From: Epiperipatus broadwayi
Lineage: Eukaryota > Onychophora > Udeonychophora > Euonychophora > Peripatidae
DNA: 64,000 nucleotides
Direction: 5' to 3'
Assembly: GCA_028023455.1 (NCBI GenBank)
Contig: JAQFVV010012498.1
Location: 1 to 64,000, forward strand
Shown here: piece after piece, positions 51,324-62,209 of the stretch
Position numbering within the stretch: the first letter of the stretch is position 1
How the letters are laid out: the number at the start of each line of letters is the position of its first letter
Program-made: the position numbers and the translations under genes
Notes under the pieces: model-generated
Told to the model about the DNA's origin: nothing
Databases searched by the model: none
What the model saw: only the letters and a program-made list of their open reading frames with translations

Positions 51324-52003
51324 CTAAAATTAAAAAAAAACACACCATTAAAATAATATATCTATATGCACTAAAAGACAATGAAGTATTAATAATATGT
51401 GTGTACACATGTCTATAGAGTAGTTTTGTAAATACTTTCATCACAAAATAATACTTAAAACATATAATTTATAATCATACTAAAAGACAAATACAAAAAC
51501 AAAAAAAAAATTAAAATTTTGTCTTAAATTCAAATCATTTAATATATATATTTAAAAAAATTTTCTCACTGAAATGTATGACCTGAAAGAATAAAATCTT
51601 TTAATCTCAAATACATTCTTTGTAAGTATTAAATTGTATTGGATTATTAAATTATGTAGCTTTCTCTCATAAATTATATAAACTATTAGTGGTGCTTCTT
51701 TCTTCAAACATTTAGTATCTAGTGATTAAACAATGCTTATATCAATTTTGAATTCTTAAAAATTATTTTTTTCTTAAAAAAAATAGAATTGCCTTTTTTC
51801 CAAAATGAGATTGGTGGTACAATGATTTTTAAGACTAATAAACACTGTAAATATGATAATAAAGCAAAGAGAATTATCTTTTTTTGTGAAATCATTTATA
51901 TGATTCAAATGAAATTTATAAAAGTATAATTTTAAAAATTCATGAGATTTCAAACACAATTTTAATATGTAATATAGGAGATTTGATCAGAGACTTTCAA
52001 GCT

Positions 52004-52101
52004 CTCTTTGGCCATCCACTCTATCTCATACAACTGATACACATGACCACACCTCTTTGGCCATCCACTCTATCTCATACAACTGATACACATGACCACA
52101 C
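52004..52101. repeat. Perfect tandem duplication of 49 bases
   Basis: Units 52004-52052 and 52053-52101 are identical (CTCTTTGGCCATCCACTCTA through ATGACCACAC). The homologous right arm near 52640-52695 has a single unit, so this is a recent local duplication. Confidence 0.92.
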
Positions 52102-52117
52102 ATGTGAAAAAGATAAA

Positions 52118-52174
52118 TGATCTCCAATATATGTATTTCATGCTGAACCAGAACTCATCAATTGGTCCAGATCA
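52118..52174 (-). ncRNA. Hammerhead-like motif, family 2 copy 1
   Basis: Minus strand: ATGATCT, GGA, CCAA, TTGATGA (core with C3 changed to T), stem-II hairpin TTCTGGTTCAGCA, GAAA, short ATA/TAT stem III, A at the cleavage position, TTGG, AGATCAT. Stem I pairs over CCAA/TTGG and ATGATCT/AGATCAT (11 pairs around a three-base bulge). All three helices can be drawn. The C3 change is expected to abolish cleavage. Sense to FRMD4, exon 4-5 intron. Confidence 0.5.
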
Positions 52175-52569
52175 TGATCTCCCACATATATATATAATCA
52201 GTGCTCAGTTTATATTAAGAGAGCCAATCTGTGTTCAAATCCAATATATTACATCTAGACTCCAGGTATATAAAATATACTTGTATTTAAAATATTATAA
52301 ATTCTGCCTGTATTCTGCCCATCCCTCTTTTGGGTATTTAAATGGACAAGGTCCTATAAATCAAGGATCAGAGTGACTTAAGGTCAACATAGGCATGACA
52401 ATAATATTGGCATTACCAAGGGATTTGGGTATTCCTCATGAGATTTTCAATGGTATTGATAGCTGAAGAGTTGGGGGATGGAGTAGATTGAAGCCTGTCC
52501 ATTAAAGTATGAAGTTTTGATACCTTAATATAAACTGAGCACTGATTATATATGTATATGTGAGAGATG

Positions 52570-52628
52570 ATGATCTGGACTATCTGATGAGTGCTGGTTC
52601 AGCACAAAATATGCATATTGGAGATCAT
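52570..52628 (+). ncRNA. Hammerhead-like motif, family 2 copy 2
   Basis: Plus strand: ATGATCT, then GGACTAT, a perfect core CTGATGA (52584-52590), a perfect 5-bp stem-II hairpin GTGCT-GGTTC-AGCAC (52591-52605), AAAA in place of GAAA, palindromic ATATGCATAT as stem III, then TGG and AGATCAT closing a distal 7-bp stem I. The G12 change is a key loss. Together with copies 1 and 3 it supports an ancestral CTGATGA...GAAA core. Confidence 0.55.
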
Positions 52629-53893
52629 TTATCTTTTTCATATGTATGTGGTCATGTAAATTGGTTACATGAGAAAGTGCCAAAGGGAGTTTGAAAGTCT
52701 GTGTTAAATACCCCCTATTATATCTAGACTCCAGGTATATAAAATACACTTGGTATATTTTTTTTATAGTGCATAGTTTTGAGCATAGTGAAAATAAATT
52801 GTCTCTCTTTTATGATAAAATTGAAAGAGGTGATTTAAATTTTACAAACATTAGAAATTGAACTGAATCAATAAGAATGGAATTTTAAAAAAACTATACA
52901 GTAGTCAATGCATTTTAAGAATATGCATGTAATGTATGCATCCTACAAATTTATAAAGATTTTGAGGAAGCATTTATTTTAAATTTTGATATGCATATAA
53001 AAATAACAACTAATATAGCCAAAAAAATAAAAAGTAAAACTAAAAGTAGAAAAAATAAAATCTATATTTTAACATTCTAAATGATAATTTAAAAAATAGT
53101 ATATGCCAAAATTTAAATAAAAGTAACTATTTTTAATTTGGAAAAAAAAAATAATAATAATAATAACATGAATATTATATATATATAAAACCAAGTGAAA
53201 CAGTGAAAACTTTTTCCAGATAACTAAAGATTTTCAAAAACCTTAGAATTTTTTTAAATCCAAATAGTTCTCAATATTCAAACCCAATAAATATTTAATT
53301 ATTGGTTAGAAAATGGATATCTAGCTATTATTAATTAGATAGTGTACAAAGTAAGGTTACAAAAATATAAACTCTCATCGCCTAACATTTGATTATCTTT
53401 ACTTTTATTCTCTTGCTAATGAATGCTAGAGAAATTCTGGGCTTGTAGTAGAAATACATCTGATTTAACATTTTCCTACATGTATCATGAAGAAACATGC
53501 TTAGCATTAGGAGAAATGATAAATTGTTGAAAAACTGCAGAAAAATTAATATCAAAGAAAATCAAAACCAGAAATTTTTTACATATAATTCTTTCTTTTT
53601 CTGATGTGAATTGTCAGTTGTAGTTTGGTGACACAATTTTATAATGTTTAAATTTTATGACTACATCATTTGATTGTTTATGCAAATTTGATGAAATATG
53701 ATGCATTCATTTATCAATGTAAAAAAAGATTTGAGATTTAAAATGTAATAGTCAAAACTAAAATCATACATGCAATAGCATAGTAATAACTGACTTTAAA
53801 AAATATTTATGACAACATTAAAAAAATTAGTAACGTTTAATAAACAATTTATAAAAATAATTATTTCAAAATAACATTAAATTGTCTACTTAC

Positions 53894-53938
53894 AATCTCT
53901 TTTAATAGAACTGGAAGTCATCAGTAAATCTGGACGTT
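53894..53938 (-). CDS. FRMD4A: FRMD4-like exon 4: 45-base microexon
   Basis: A 45-base exon isolated between introns of 7.75 and 2.57 kb. With the phase-1 base carried in, it reads ERPDLLMTSSSIKRD and leaves one base. It has an AG acceptor after a T-rich tract (TTTATTTCAG) and a GTAAGT donor. Support comes from splice sites, from phase agreement on both sides and from the absence of stops. Its length is a multiple of three, so it could be skipped without a frameshift. Confidence 0.65.
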
Positions 53939-56352
53939 CTGAAATAAAATAACTTTCATGTAAAAAACATTTTATGTATACATTTATAATTAACAAGATT
54001 TGATGTATGATTTTACTAATAAAAATTTTTTTTTACATGCAAATATCTTTAATTTTGGAGTATGACTTTTTTCATCTGGGTAAAAAAAAAAAAAATTAAT
54101 TTTTTAAAAATAAGTTTATAAATATATTTAATTTCTTTGTAAATTATTATGATGTTATGAAGTGTCAGCAAAGTTCTGAAGGAAGTTACTGAATGAGAAT
54201 AAAAAAAATATTTATACTGATCACTATATAAGAAGAGGCATTTTAAGTTAATACAATTCAATATAATTTAAATTTTTATAAGAATTACTAGTCTATTGCA
54301 AGAATTCATTAATAAATAAGTCATAATGCTGTAATGGATTATTATCTTTTATATAAGTGTTATATATGTTTTTATGCTAAGTGTTATTGGTAAAAGTTTT
54401 TAATAAGTAGCTATTATTTATTTTTACAATTTTTTTTTTTCATTTTTCTAAATACATATTTTTAAATCATTTATTTAAATTATCTCTGTTGATTTGTGAG
54501 CACTTTTATTTAAATTATTGATTTAATACATTTATATTCAATAATGGTTGGCAATGCAATATGATAGTAAAATATTTTAGATAGGTTCCCTAATTTCTTA
54601 AATCCAAAGGAGTTGGCAGTTGAAATTTTAAACATGTCGATATCAAATTTCAAGTATGTTCATATCACTTCAATAAGTTTTCAATAATGCATGTGAAAGG
54701 GTTGTATATATATATTGTTAAAAAAGAAATTTTTTAAAAAATATCATAACAATGTTTTAAAAGTGAAATAAAAACAAATCTTGATTATAGAAAGTTTTCT
54801 TTTTTAAAAGTATATGACAAGGTAAATTTTTAAAAATGTTTTTCAAATAAATTATATTATAAATAATTTTTAATCTATGTGACTTTACTTTCAAATATGA
54901 AGCAGATTGCTACATTTTCAGTGATGCACACAAAAAGATGGTATATATATATATATTTAAAAAAGATTACATTCCCATAGTAAATAAAAGTGTTTATTAT
55001 AAATATTTTTTATAGTTATTATTTAATTTCTAAATTAATTTTAAATAACAGTAGAGTTTTTGCAAAATATTCTTTATTAGTTATTAGAAAGAAAGAGACA
55101 AAATCTTTTTACTTAATTTGTTATGAGCTGTGATAAAAGGTCCAGTGTTGAAGCAGAAGTTTCTTGGATTGATCCAAGTAAAAAAATCTTAGTCTGGTCA
55201 ACTAAATATCTATCACAATCAGCCAGGCTACTTAATCTCAGAGCAAATTAATCATATATGATAAGTAATACTACTTAAAAATATTTTATAATTCATTTGA
55301 CATCACAATAATTTCCATTTTTCTTGATTTCAATATATGGATCTCAATATAATTTTTCTTTTTATAGTTAAAACTTGACCAATGATTTCTTAGCTTTAAT
55401 TTCTATGTCATTATTTCATCATTATTGGACAGGCCTTTCTTTATCAGAGAATTGAATGTTCTGAATTTTTCTTTGATTTATTTTAACTTATGTCTTTCCT
55501 ATATTATAATGATTTAAAATGCTCCAAAGAAATGTTAAACTGCATGTATGTTGGAAAAATTATTTTATTTTAAAAATTTAATGGCATACATTAAAATTTA
55601 TTCGTTAAGCAATCCTTTTAAACTGAATGTTATTTTTTTAAAAAAAAACCTGTGATACATAATTTAGAGATTAACTTACTCAAAGAATAAATTATCTAAA
55701 TTACTAAAAAAAAAAAAAAAAAAATTAAATTTTTTTTTTTTAGATAATTTAAAAATCTAAATAGAATTTTACAGCTATCTGAAGTCAATTATTATTCAAT
55801 AGTGATTTGAACAGATTTCACTATCAAAAAAAAAAAAGAAGAAGAGAAGCCCATGTTTATTAACTAAACTTTTTATTCTACAAATTGAAATAAATTTAGA
55901 TATTAAAAATTAATTAAATTTGAATTTCTAATTATGCAACAAAACAATTTGCTTTTTAAAAATCTATATTAAACTAAACTGTAGATGTCAGTTATGGCAG
56001 AAATATATATCCCGCAAAAAATTGACTTTTTTCATTAAATATTGCAGCTTGAAAAATTGTAAAAAAATTTCTATAGATGGCATAAGTTAAATTAACATTA
56101 TATATAAGATATAATATTAACAGAAAGTAATTTTATTTTCCAACTCAAATAATAATAGAAAATGTGCACCTATTATAAGCTTGAATAATTAGTGATTACC
56201 AGAAACTTTACTGAATATAAATCATTATCCACAAACCAGTCTTTAGCTTTTTGCTTTTATTTAATGCAGCTTTGATATTCAATACTGGAAACAATGCAGT
56301 CAAGCATGTAATCAATCACCTTTCTAATTTAAACTCTAACATTATCTACTTT

Positions 56353-56458
56353 TAAGTAATCTATTGTAAGTTTGAATAATTGTTCTGGGGATAGGGATTT
56401 AAATATAATAAAGAGTTTGGTAATCACTGATTACTCAAACTTACAATAGATGACATTA
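56353..56458. mobile_element. Small foldback, probably family 1 relative
   Basis: Arms 56353-56382 (AATCTATTGTAAGTTTGAAT) and 56429-56458 (TACTCAAACTTACAATAGAT) are inverted. The loop contains TCTGGGGATAGGGATTTAA, resembling the sequence after the hammerhead in family 1 and the loop at 7.3 kb. A further copy of the arm (CTATTATAAGCTTGAATAAT) lies at 56171-56190. No hammerhead core remains. Confidence 0.55.
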
Positions 56459-56840
56459 AAACAGGAAGCTACTCTTGTTTTAAGAAAAATCTGAATGGAA
56501 AATAACATATTATTTGATGTTTCACCCAATGAATGATATTTCACAAAGAAAGTATTATCAATAAATTTCTGGATTTGATTATTTTTTATTCTCAACTTCT
56601 TATTTACTTTCATCTATGTGCATTTAAAATATATAAATTTTATAAAACATTTTCTTGGATGTATATGATTTTTCCTTGGAAAACTTCATGTAGCACTTTG
56701 AAAACTATTTGATCCACATCCACTCATATTTTCTAAAAAAGAATATTAATCTGCAATATTTCTTCAACATATATTTGAAACAAATGCACAATTAATATTT
56801 CTGTAGTGTAATTTTCACTACACCATTCTCATGCAAGGTA

Positions 56841-56905
56841 GGGACTGGTTTCTATCTGACCCATGCTGGTTCAGCATGAAATGTGAATCTTGGGGATCAT
56901 ATATC
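56841..56905 (+). ncRNA. Hammerhead-like motif, family 2 copy 3 (eroded)
   Basis: CTGACCC (core decayed after CTGA), stem-II hairpin ATGCT-GGTTC-AGCAT, intact GAAAT, then GTGAATCTTGGGGATCAT, which aligns with the TTGGAGATCAT end of the other copies. It keeps the GAAA that copy 2 has lost. Only a short segment of the repeat is present. Confidence 0.5.
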
Positions 56906-58989
56906 TTCATATATCTTTGCTCATACGTTTATGATTATATCCCTCCACAAGCTGCTAAAGTGGATAGAAATCAGTGTCTATCATAAAAAAGTGGTGAATG
57001 ACTAATAAAAATTATTAAATGCATAATTAAATTGTAAATCTACTGCAATCTTTTTTATTTTAGAACATAATAGGAGAGCTATAAAAATAGTAGGAAAAAA
57101 GATGGCATTTCAATTGAATTATATGCTATCTTTCTCGGAGCTTAGACCAAATAGATTTACCCCCCCCCCCATTTTTTTAAGTATTAACAATGCACTTTTT
57201 TTTTTATTTCTAAAAGAAAAATTTTTGAAAGGGATAATATTTTTGTTAGATACTAGAAAAGATTCTAATTGGTTACATAACTCAATGGTCATTTACATCA
57301 ACATATATACAGTAGAGGATTATGGAAGATAACAGATTTTTTCAAAAGGATTTGGGTGAGATAGTTTTAAACAAAGCCCCAGTAGACATTAACATGCATA
57401 CATTATATTATAAATACATTAATTTATTACAGACTTATACAAAAATATTCATATCGGTTTACTTTTGAAAATTGATCAAAATCCTTTTTAGTGACATATG
57501 TAAAACATATAATGTGAACTTAGTGATAAAAAAAATGTAGCAAATTTACATAAAAAAAATGAACATGCTTCTAAGTCAATACAGAAATATGAAATTCAAT
57601 TGTCACAATATTTTATTAAAAAAAAATAGTGCCTGCAACAGTATTATTTTTCTAACAATAATAGTTCTATATTATTGTTATAACTTAAACAATTATTTGT
57701 TACATACAAAAAGTACTAAATCTAACATATGGTAGAAAATCACATCTAATTCATTTGACATACTTTTTGATTCGTGTATTTAATTATTATTTATATATTT
57801 ATGAATAGTATAGTTAATAAATAAAAAATGACATGATTTGATAATACATCAATGTAGAAATATTAATGTGCTATTTTTACATTTATTAGCCATAGTGCTT
57901 TCAACATTTCATCACAAGTCTACTCAATAATTAAGTAATATAATAGTATACACATACACATGCAACAATGAAATAAATAACATAATGAAACACTAGTAAA
58001 CAAGTAATACATGTATTTAAACAACAAATTAGATCAAAAAATAACAGACTTAATAAGCTTTATCACTCCAATTAAATTACTATGAAAAATCTTATAAAGA
58101 TATATAATACAAATGTTATGTAAACAAAAATAATATAAAATACCAATCCAAATAATTTGTAGTGATTTTAATTGAAAAGTGGCTGTTACAACCACTTTGC
58201 ATTTTATTTGTGCAAACAAGTATTTGAGCTAGAGAATATTTTATAACATCATAAATCTGTAATAAATGTTGATTTATATAAAGTTTGCTCATAGTTATTA
58301 AACCAATGATTATAGGGACCAATTCATAACTGATGAAACTATTTAGTGAAAAGTTACACTCTAGGTGAAGGTTTCTTTCTGTTATTGTTTAATTAGATTA
58401 GATTTTTAAAAAATGTTTATTGACAATATGGGCTATTCTATTTATATAATGTCAATTCATCATTATACATAACACAAACAAAAGAACAAATATAAACATG
58501 TTGAATGCTGCTATTTTCAAGCTTAACATTTATTTATATTTCTCTAAAGAGATCCATTAGATTAAACATTTTAAAATGCTATTCTATTTCTGAAATTTTT
58601 TTGGGAATTTTAAAACAATATTCCTATTTTCAATTACAGCAATTATGGATAATTGATGACTATTAAAATCCAGATTAAAAAACGTTTCAAAATAAAAAAA
58701 TTACAAAACAAAGCATTTAAAAAGGAATTTATTTAAATAAATATAAAAACTCATTTTATACAGAGATAGGATTCAACTCAGTTGTTAGTGTAATCAAGTC
58801 AACAATTCCCTTAAAAAAAGTTACACAGTCTAGAATCACCCTTTCACTATTTTTTTTAAGCATGATAATAATCAGATTTTACTCTGATATTAATATTAGA
58901 TGCTGCCAAATCAAAACTGACTTCTGGAATTTATAGAAATAGTATTTTTCCAGAATGATCAAGTTGGGCAAAGACACATTCATCATTGG

Positions 58990-60400
58990 ATTAACGGAGT
59001 CCTTCCAATTTACTGATGCTCTTTTTCTTTCATCATTAATATTTCTGAGCTTTATACATTTTTACTGTAGAATTTGATTCACAATATAAGAACAGTTTTA
59101 ATCTAGACATTTGTGTTTGAAGTAAGAATGGAATCTAATCTGAACAAATATCCACTTGTCCATTTTCTTTCATTGTCTACAACATTCCATAGTTTTCATT
59201 AACAGTGCAGAGTTCTAAAACATCAATTTTTTTTCTAATACTTCTTTGACATTAAACATTTATATCCATAATGAGCCATACAAATTATTACAGCAAACTA
59301 TTATGATCTTTTATAAAATATACATCTAAAAATTGTTTTCAGGCTTTTCATTGTAACACTTTAAGCTTAAACCTGCAATGAATCTCAACTTCTGATTTTT
59401 TTGATGATCTAAGAAAGCATAAGCGATTAAAGATTTCTATGTCTCTGCCATCAACATAAGATCAGTTATTAATCATGTCATCACAATCTTTCATTCTTCA
59501 AATAGACATAATCACATTAAAAAAAAAATATATTGTTTAATTTTTCTATGAATTTTGAACTCTAATCTATTTTCAGGAAAATTGTGATGCCATCAGCATA
59601 TCTAAACCTGTTGATGTTTTTTACCATTAATCCTAAATCTATATTTGCCTTTGCCCAATCTAGCTTTTCTCATTAAATATTAATAACGTGAAAGTTAAAC
59701 AAAAAAAAATGTACACTACCAATACATAGCTCCATTTAAATCCTAAACCTAGCCTGTTTCATATAACTAATTTTAATTATATCTTCTATTTTTTACAGAA
59801 ATTTCTCAGAAGATCAAATTAATGTTCTGGTGTACATATTTTTTTTAAAAAACATACCATAATTTAATATGGTCAAACAAAACATAAGTCTTGATGCAAT
59901 ATATAAAGCACATATAGACCTATTTCTGGTATTCCAAACATTTTCCATTATCAAACATATATCAGCAATGATGTTGCTATTCCTTGGTTTTTCATAAAAA
60001 TGATTTTATTTTTAGTAGTTCCCTTACAATGTAAGCCCCCAATCTATATTTTCCAGAATAATCTTACATGTATATTGTATAGAAATATGGTGCAATAGTT
60101 TTTTTATTCCATTAATGCTTCTTTTTTTTTTTTTTTTTGGTATAGAGATAATTGATTTATTCCAATTTTAAAACCATTCAGTAATTTTCCAGATCAACTG
60201 GCATAATATGATCAATATTTTGGACATTTCTTAATTTTTTTTTTTTTTGCAAAATTTCTTATGCAATGCCATTAATATCTGTGAATTTACTTTTTGACAA
60301 TGACCTCATGCCTAATCTAACCTCATCTTCAATTACTGAAGATTCTTCTATGTAGGAAACCTCATCAATGTTTTCCTTCTATCTTTGTTAATTCAGTTAT
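58990..60400 (-). mobile_element. LINE relic, RTE/BovB-like
   Basis: Minus strand, many stops. EESSVIEDEVRLGMRSLSKS with KFTDINGIA (60350-60285) matches 'eV..alk.lk.gKa.GiDgI'. A decayed RT block around 60000-59880 retains NIIADICLIMENVWN-like text. YRFRINGKK and then NRFRYADGITIF (59640-59578) match 'gikIgGr.inNLRYADDtTL', with YADD read as YADG. VDGRDIEIFNRLCFLRSS (about 59460) matches 'vdGe.ievv.rfcfLGS'. RKKIDVLELCTV (about 59230) matches the 'kriDAFElwcwRRlL' end. The order of boxes is that of an RTE-type element; the clade assignment is from memory. Confidence 0.75.
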
Positions 60401-61161
60401 AATCTTCCAATAGAATTTTTAGCAAATATACTCACAAGATAAAACTTCACTTTTGCTTTGCTCTATAATTTTCTTGATTGCACTTTTCTTCCTTAAAAGT
60501 TCTTTATCTAGTTTAATTTTTTCTCTTCTTTTTTTGCTTTGCATTATCCAATACATTTTCTAATATTCATTTAAAGAATTTTCTGACTGTTTCATCTTAC
60601 TCAAAATTTTCACAGATTCATGTTTAATTATTTTTTTCATTTTCATCAACAGTTCATTTAATCTGCTAATCAATTACATTCAAAATCTTAAATTATTATT
60701 TGATATTATTCTTAAAAGCAATAGTTATGTTCTCTAGATAATATACTTTGAATAAGCCTGTAGTTTTTTTCCCCACTTTCTCTCAAAATTTATAAATATA
60801 ATGCATGATCTATTCCATGACCAGCTCTTAGCAATAATTTTGCCATCAAAACCTAAATATTCTATCACTAGATAAAATAATGTCATTAAAATTTGATTTT
60901 AAAATGTACTGATATTAAAAATCACTGAATTAACAAAAAATTATTATTTGTTTTCCTGGTTCATTTTTATTTTCAAGTCCATACTAACCAATGGCATATT
61001 CTTGTTTTACATTATCAATATTAAATTTTAGTTATCAAGGACAATGTATCTTGCCTGCAAAGTTTCTGACTATATTTTTTCAATTAATTTTTGAATAACA
61101 AAAATTATATATTCTTGATTTAAAATCTCCCAGTCCAACCATAGATGTTAATGTGAAAATG

Positions 61162-61280
61162 ATATACTCTTTTTCATGTGTCATAGCATCGGCCGGGAAG
61201 CGAACCTGCTAACCCGAGACAACTGCTTGTAAGGCAGCTGTGCTGACCTCCCCACCACCAATGCTTGACATATACTCTTT
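61162..61280 (-). repeat. Retroposed tRNA-like sequence with 11-base flanking repeats
   Basis: Minus strand 61264-61186 begins GCATTGGTGGTGGGGAGG and ends GGTTCGCTTCCCGGCCGATGC minus its first base. The 7-base ends GCATTGG and CCGATGC pair fully (one G-U), as in tRNA-Gly. The middle has a CTGC-CTTACAA-GCAG anticodon-like arm (TAC), which is not a Gly anticodon, and the T-stem pairs at only three of five positions. The exact word ATATACTCTTT flanks it at 61162-61172 and 61270-61280. It is likely a tRNA pseudogene or minimal SINE. A functional tRNA is unlikely. Confidence 0.55.
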
Positions 61281-61689
61281 ATATTCAAGATTCCAATGTT
61301 GACCACTCCATGGTAGCTTCAAGTCTGAAGCAACTCAAGAAGTTATCCATATTCTAGCATTATAGTTTAAACCTGTTTGGTCTTAACTATTCATTATTTT
61401 CACCAGTGTATGGAAGCAACATTTATATTTGCTATCCTTTAGACAGTTCAAAGTGTTCTATTGAAGATTAACTATCAATATTATCCTTCCAATAATAAAA
61501 TTAACAATAAAAAAGAAATGCATTTAGCATAAGATAGAAGTACAAACAATAGGATAAAAAAAAACCTATTAAAACATCTTGAATATGCTAGATCTATATT
61601 ATAGTTGTGACTCTAGAAGCATTTGGAAATTATAATTATAGAGATTAAGATATAGCACTATGTTAAAAATAAATTTCTTTACTACTTAC

Positions 61690-61765
61690 CTACTGACTCA
61701 TTGATCATTTGATTTTTTTGCTGAACTACTTGAAATTCTTTAAGTTTCCCTTCGATTTCTTTTAA
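61690..61765 (-). CDS. FRMD4A: FRMD4-like exon 3: end of CUPID, coiled-coil-like
   Basis: 76 bases, entering in phase 0 and leaving one base over (phase 1). It encodes LKEIEGKLKEFQVVQQKNQ and then MINESV, a charged, probably helical segment matching the 'LQEIE' helix that closes the CUPID region. The 83-base intron before it is short, in contrast with the 7.75-kb intron that follows. Donor is GTAAGT. Confidence 0.8.
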
Positions 61766-62065
61766 CTACAAAAACCAAAAAATTATATTTTGATTGAGAC
61801 TACAGTATGAAAAATTGATTTAGTAATATGAATATATATTCTGCTCACTCTTTGGAAGGACTTCTGATAGGAGGACTTGCGCTGTTTCCGCACACTTTTT
61901 TTTGCTGAGATGTCATTGGCTAGTTTGAGTGCAGCACTCGTGATTTTGCTTTGAATTTCAAAATCCATTTCTAATGAATGAAGACTCTCTTCCTATAAAG
62001 ATTTCAATGAAAAATTAATTTGTGAATAATTACCTTTTCAAAGAATGTAAAAACATTAAACATAC
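61766..62065 (-). other. Two short FRMD4 introns (73 and 83 bases) flanking exon 2
   Basis: Introns 62065-61993 and 61848-61766 are near the minimum usable size, while all later introns of this gene exceed 2.5 kb. The CUPID coding block has stayed compact while the disordered-tail introns grew by transposon insertion. Exon 2 lies between them. Confidence 0.75.
61849..61992 (-). CDS. FRMD4A: FRMD4-like exon 2: central CUPID helices
   Basis: Also 144 bases and phase 0 to 0 (48 residues), separated from the previous exon by an intron of only 73 bases. The peptide carries LEMDFEIQSKIT, AALKLANDIS and VRKQRKSSYQKS, matching in order the FRMD4 family's hydrophobic 'FxIQSxIT' helix and the basic 'KKQRKxSY' stretch. 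Donor is GTGAGC. An ORF opening at the internal Met can be read here, but splicing from the upstream exon explains the sequence better. Confidence 0.85.
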
Positions 62066-62209
62066 TTTTTGAGAACTTGAGACTTCACCCTTTTCACGGT
62101 TAATAATTTTATCTGACAAAGTAAAAGCAGTACCTACACGTCTTCTAATCTGAGGAATTGCTTCTCCAGGGGCCAAAGGAATCTCTGGGGGCATTTCTCC
62201 TGTCATTTC
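62066..62209 (-). CDS. FRMD4A: FRMD4-like exon 1 of the visible part: start of CUPID domain
   Basis: 144 bases, phase 0 to phase 0, 48 residues beginning EMTGEMPPEIPL and containing APGEAIPQIRRRVGTAF. This is the Pro-rich lead-in and 'RRRVGTAF' box diagnostic of the FRMD4 CUPID/DUF3338 region. The acceptor follows a T-rich tract ending TTAG; the donor is GTATGT. It is not the first exon of the gene: it starts in frame at an acceptor with no start context, and a FERM domain is expected upstream. Confidence 0.85.

Larger units (their letters stand above)
51990..52760. repeat. Large inverted repeat carrying two family 2 hammerhead-like motifs
   Basis: Arm 1 (about 51990-52222) and arm 2 (about 52505-52706) are inverted copies: GACTTTCAAGCTCTCTTTGG against CCAAAGGGAGTTTGAAAGTC, and ATAATCAGTGCTCAGTTTAT against ATAAACTGAGCACTGATTAT. 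Each arm contains a hammerhead-like core. In addition a direct repeat with 'ATCTAGACTCCAGGTATATA' occurs at about 52253 and 52726. Composite retroelement-like structure within an FRMD4 intron. Confidence 0.75.
53939..61689 (-). other. FRMD4 intron between exons 3 and 4 (7.75 kb)
   Basis: It holds the third family 2 motif, a foldback at 56.36 kb, the LINE relic at 59-60.4 kb and the tRNA-like insertion at 61.2 kb. The stretches 53939-56150 and 57000-58950 show nothing I can support apart from homopolymer runs, including an A18/T12 hairpin near 55690-55752 with matching AAATTATCTAAA arms and an 11-base C run at 57160-57170. Confidence 0.6.
9423..62209 (-). other. FRMD4A: FRMD4A/B-like gene, 3' portion (eight coding exons, introns included)
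   Basis: Minus-strand gene assembled by me from eight exons: 62209-62066, 61992-61849, 61765-61690, 53938-53894, 51323-50986, 47185-47019, 39364-38345 and 9576-9423. Every junction has AG acceptor and GT donor and the phases chain without error, giving 695 residues plus TAG. Known for the family: FRMD4A/B are cortical scaffold proteins with an N-terminal FERM domain followed by the CUPID (DUF3338) segment, which binds cytohesins (ARF6 exchange factors) and links to Par3 at epithelial junctions. Seen here: the CUPID signature (IRRRVGTAF, then FEIQSKIT and RKQRKSSY) in the first three exons, a low-complexity Pro/Ser linker, a long conserved tail and a C-terminal TLV resembling a class I PDZ ligand. 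The FERM exons are not in the window, so the gene runs past the right edge. Whether it corresponds to FRMD4A or FRMD4B cannot be decided; an invertebrate would normally have a single pro-orthologue. INAVA and CCDC120 also carry CUPID but lack this kind of tail. Confidence 0.82.
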
